Shown piece by piece: positions 63,967 to 64,000 of a DNA stretch of 64,000 nt; position 1 is the stretch's first letter, and every line of letters begins with the position of its first letter. Made by a program: the position numbers and the translations under genes. The stretch comes from Beroe ovata (Eukaryota; Ctenophora; Nuda; Beroida; Beroidae). The DNA lies in contig CAMPET010000002.1 in assembly GCA_946803715.1 (NCBI GenBank), positions 703,526 through 767,525 on the forward strand, given 5' to 3'. The notes beneath the pieces were generated by a model that saw only the letters and a list, made by a program, of their open reading frames with translations, was not told where the DNA came from and ran no database searches.

Positions 63967-64000
63967 CTGGGAAGAGGAGTCGGGGGACGTCCCGGCACAG

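Overview
This is nuclear DNA from an animal that is almost certainly an invertebrate. Coding regions are split by short GT-AG introns (mostly about 65 to 500 bp). The recognisable proteins are metazoan (PRDM9-like, PIP4P/TMEM55, HDAC3, KLF, transportin-1, VWA3-like, ZnT5). The spacers hold (TG)n tracts, TTAGGG-type repeats, LINE debris and many small hairpin elements. Spacing is compact, at roughly one gene per 4-5 kb. I cannot name the species or phylum; an early-branching or other aquatic invertebrate would fit. Two runs of N (25166-25486 and 39378-39410) and several single N's show a draft assembly.

Layout. 1-138 is the 3' end of an unidentified gene. 217-2641 is a five-exon PRDM9-like SET and zinc-finger gene. 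3073-3650 has coding-like exons with a frame break. 4.7-6.8 kb is an island of nested hairpin elements and LINE-tail-like repeats. 7993-10899 is a PIP4P gene. Its last exon, the intergenic region and HDAC3 exon 1 are tandemly duplicated (10.24-13.18 kb). HDAC3 runs from 12994 to 19544. A minus-strand KLF gene, with a putative promoter holding six CACGTG boxes, lies inside its sixth intron. 20.27-32.90 kb carries three tandem paralogous genes for KH-like proteins with arginine-rich leaders. 33.4-34.0 kb has retroelement debris. 34938-36398 is a sperm-tail PG-repeat gene and 37396-38859 an MFS transporter gene. 39-42.6 kb is repeat-rich and 42.6-45.2 kb is AT-rich with no gene seen. On the minus strand follow a complete 22-exon transportin-1 (53204-45247) and a 1450-residue VWA3-like gene (58028-53676). 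60515-62854 is a ZnT5-like zinc transporter. 63183-63547 is the 5' end of a gene that runs off the window.

Two patterns cut across the window. First, 12 of 13 recognised start codons have a pyrimidine-rich 3' splice-site-like sequence only 4 to 16 nt upstream. This suggests either very common 5'-UTR introns or spliced-leader trans-splicing. Second, five genes have intronless CDSs while their neighbours are intron-rich. The three KH genes form a lineage-expanded cluster whose first 0.55 kb is nearly identical between copies 1 and 3. I regard this cluster and the start-proximal acceptor pattern as the best candidates for something undescribed. Exon boundaries were read by eye from splice consensus, reading phase and remembered family sequence; no alignment or RNA data were available.
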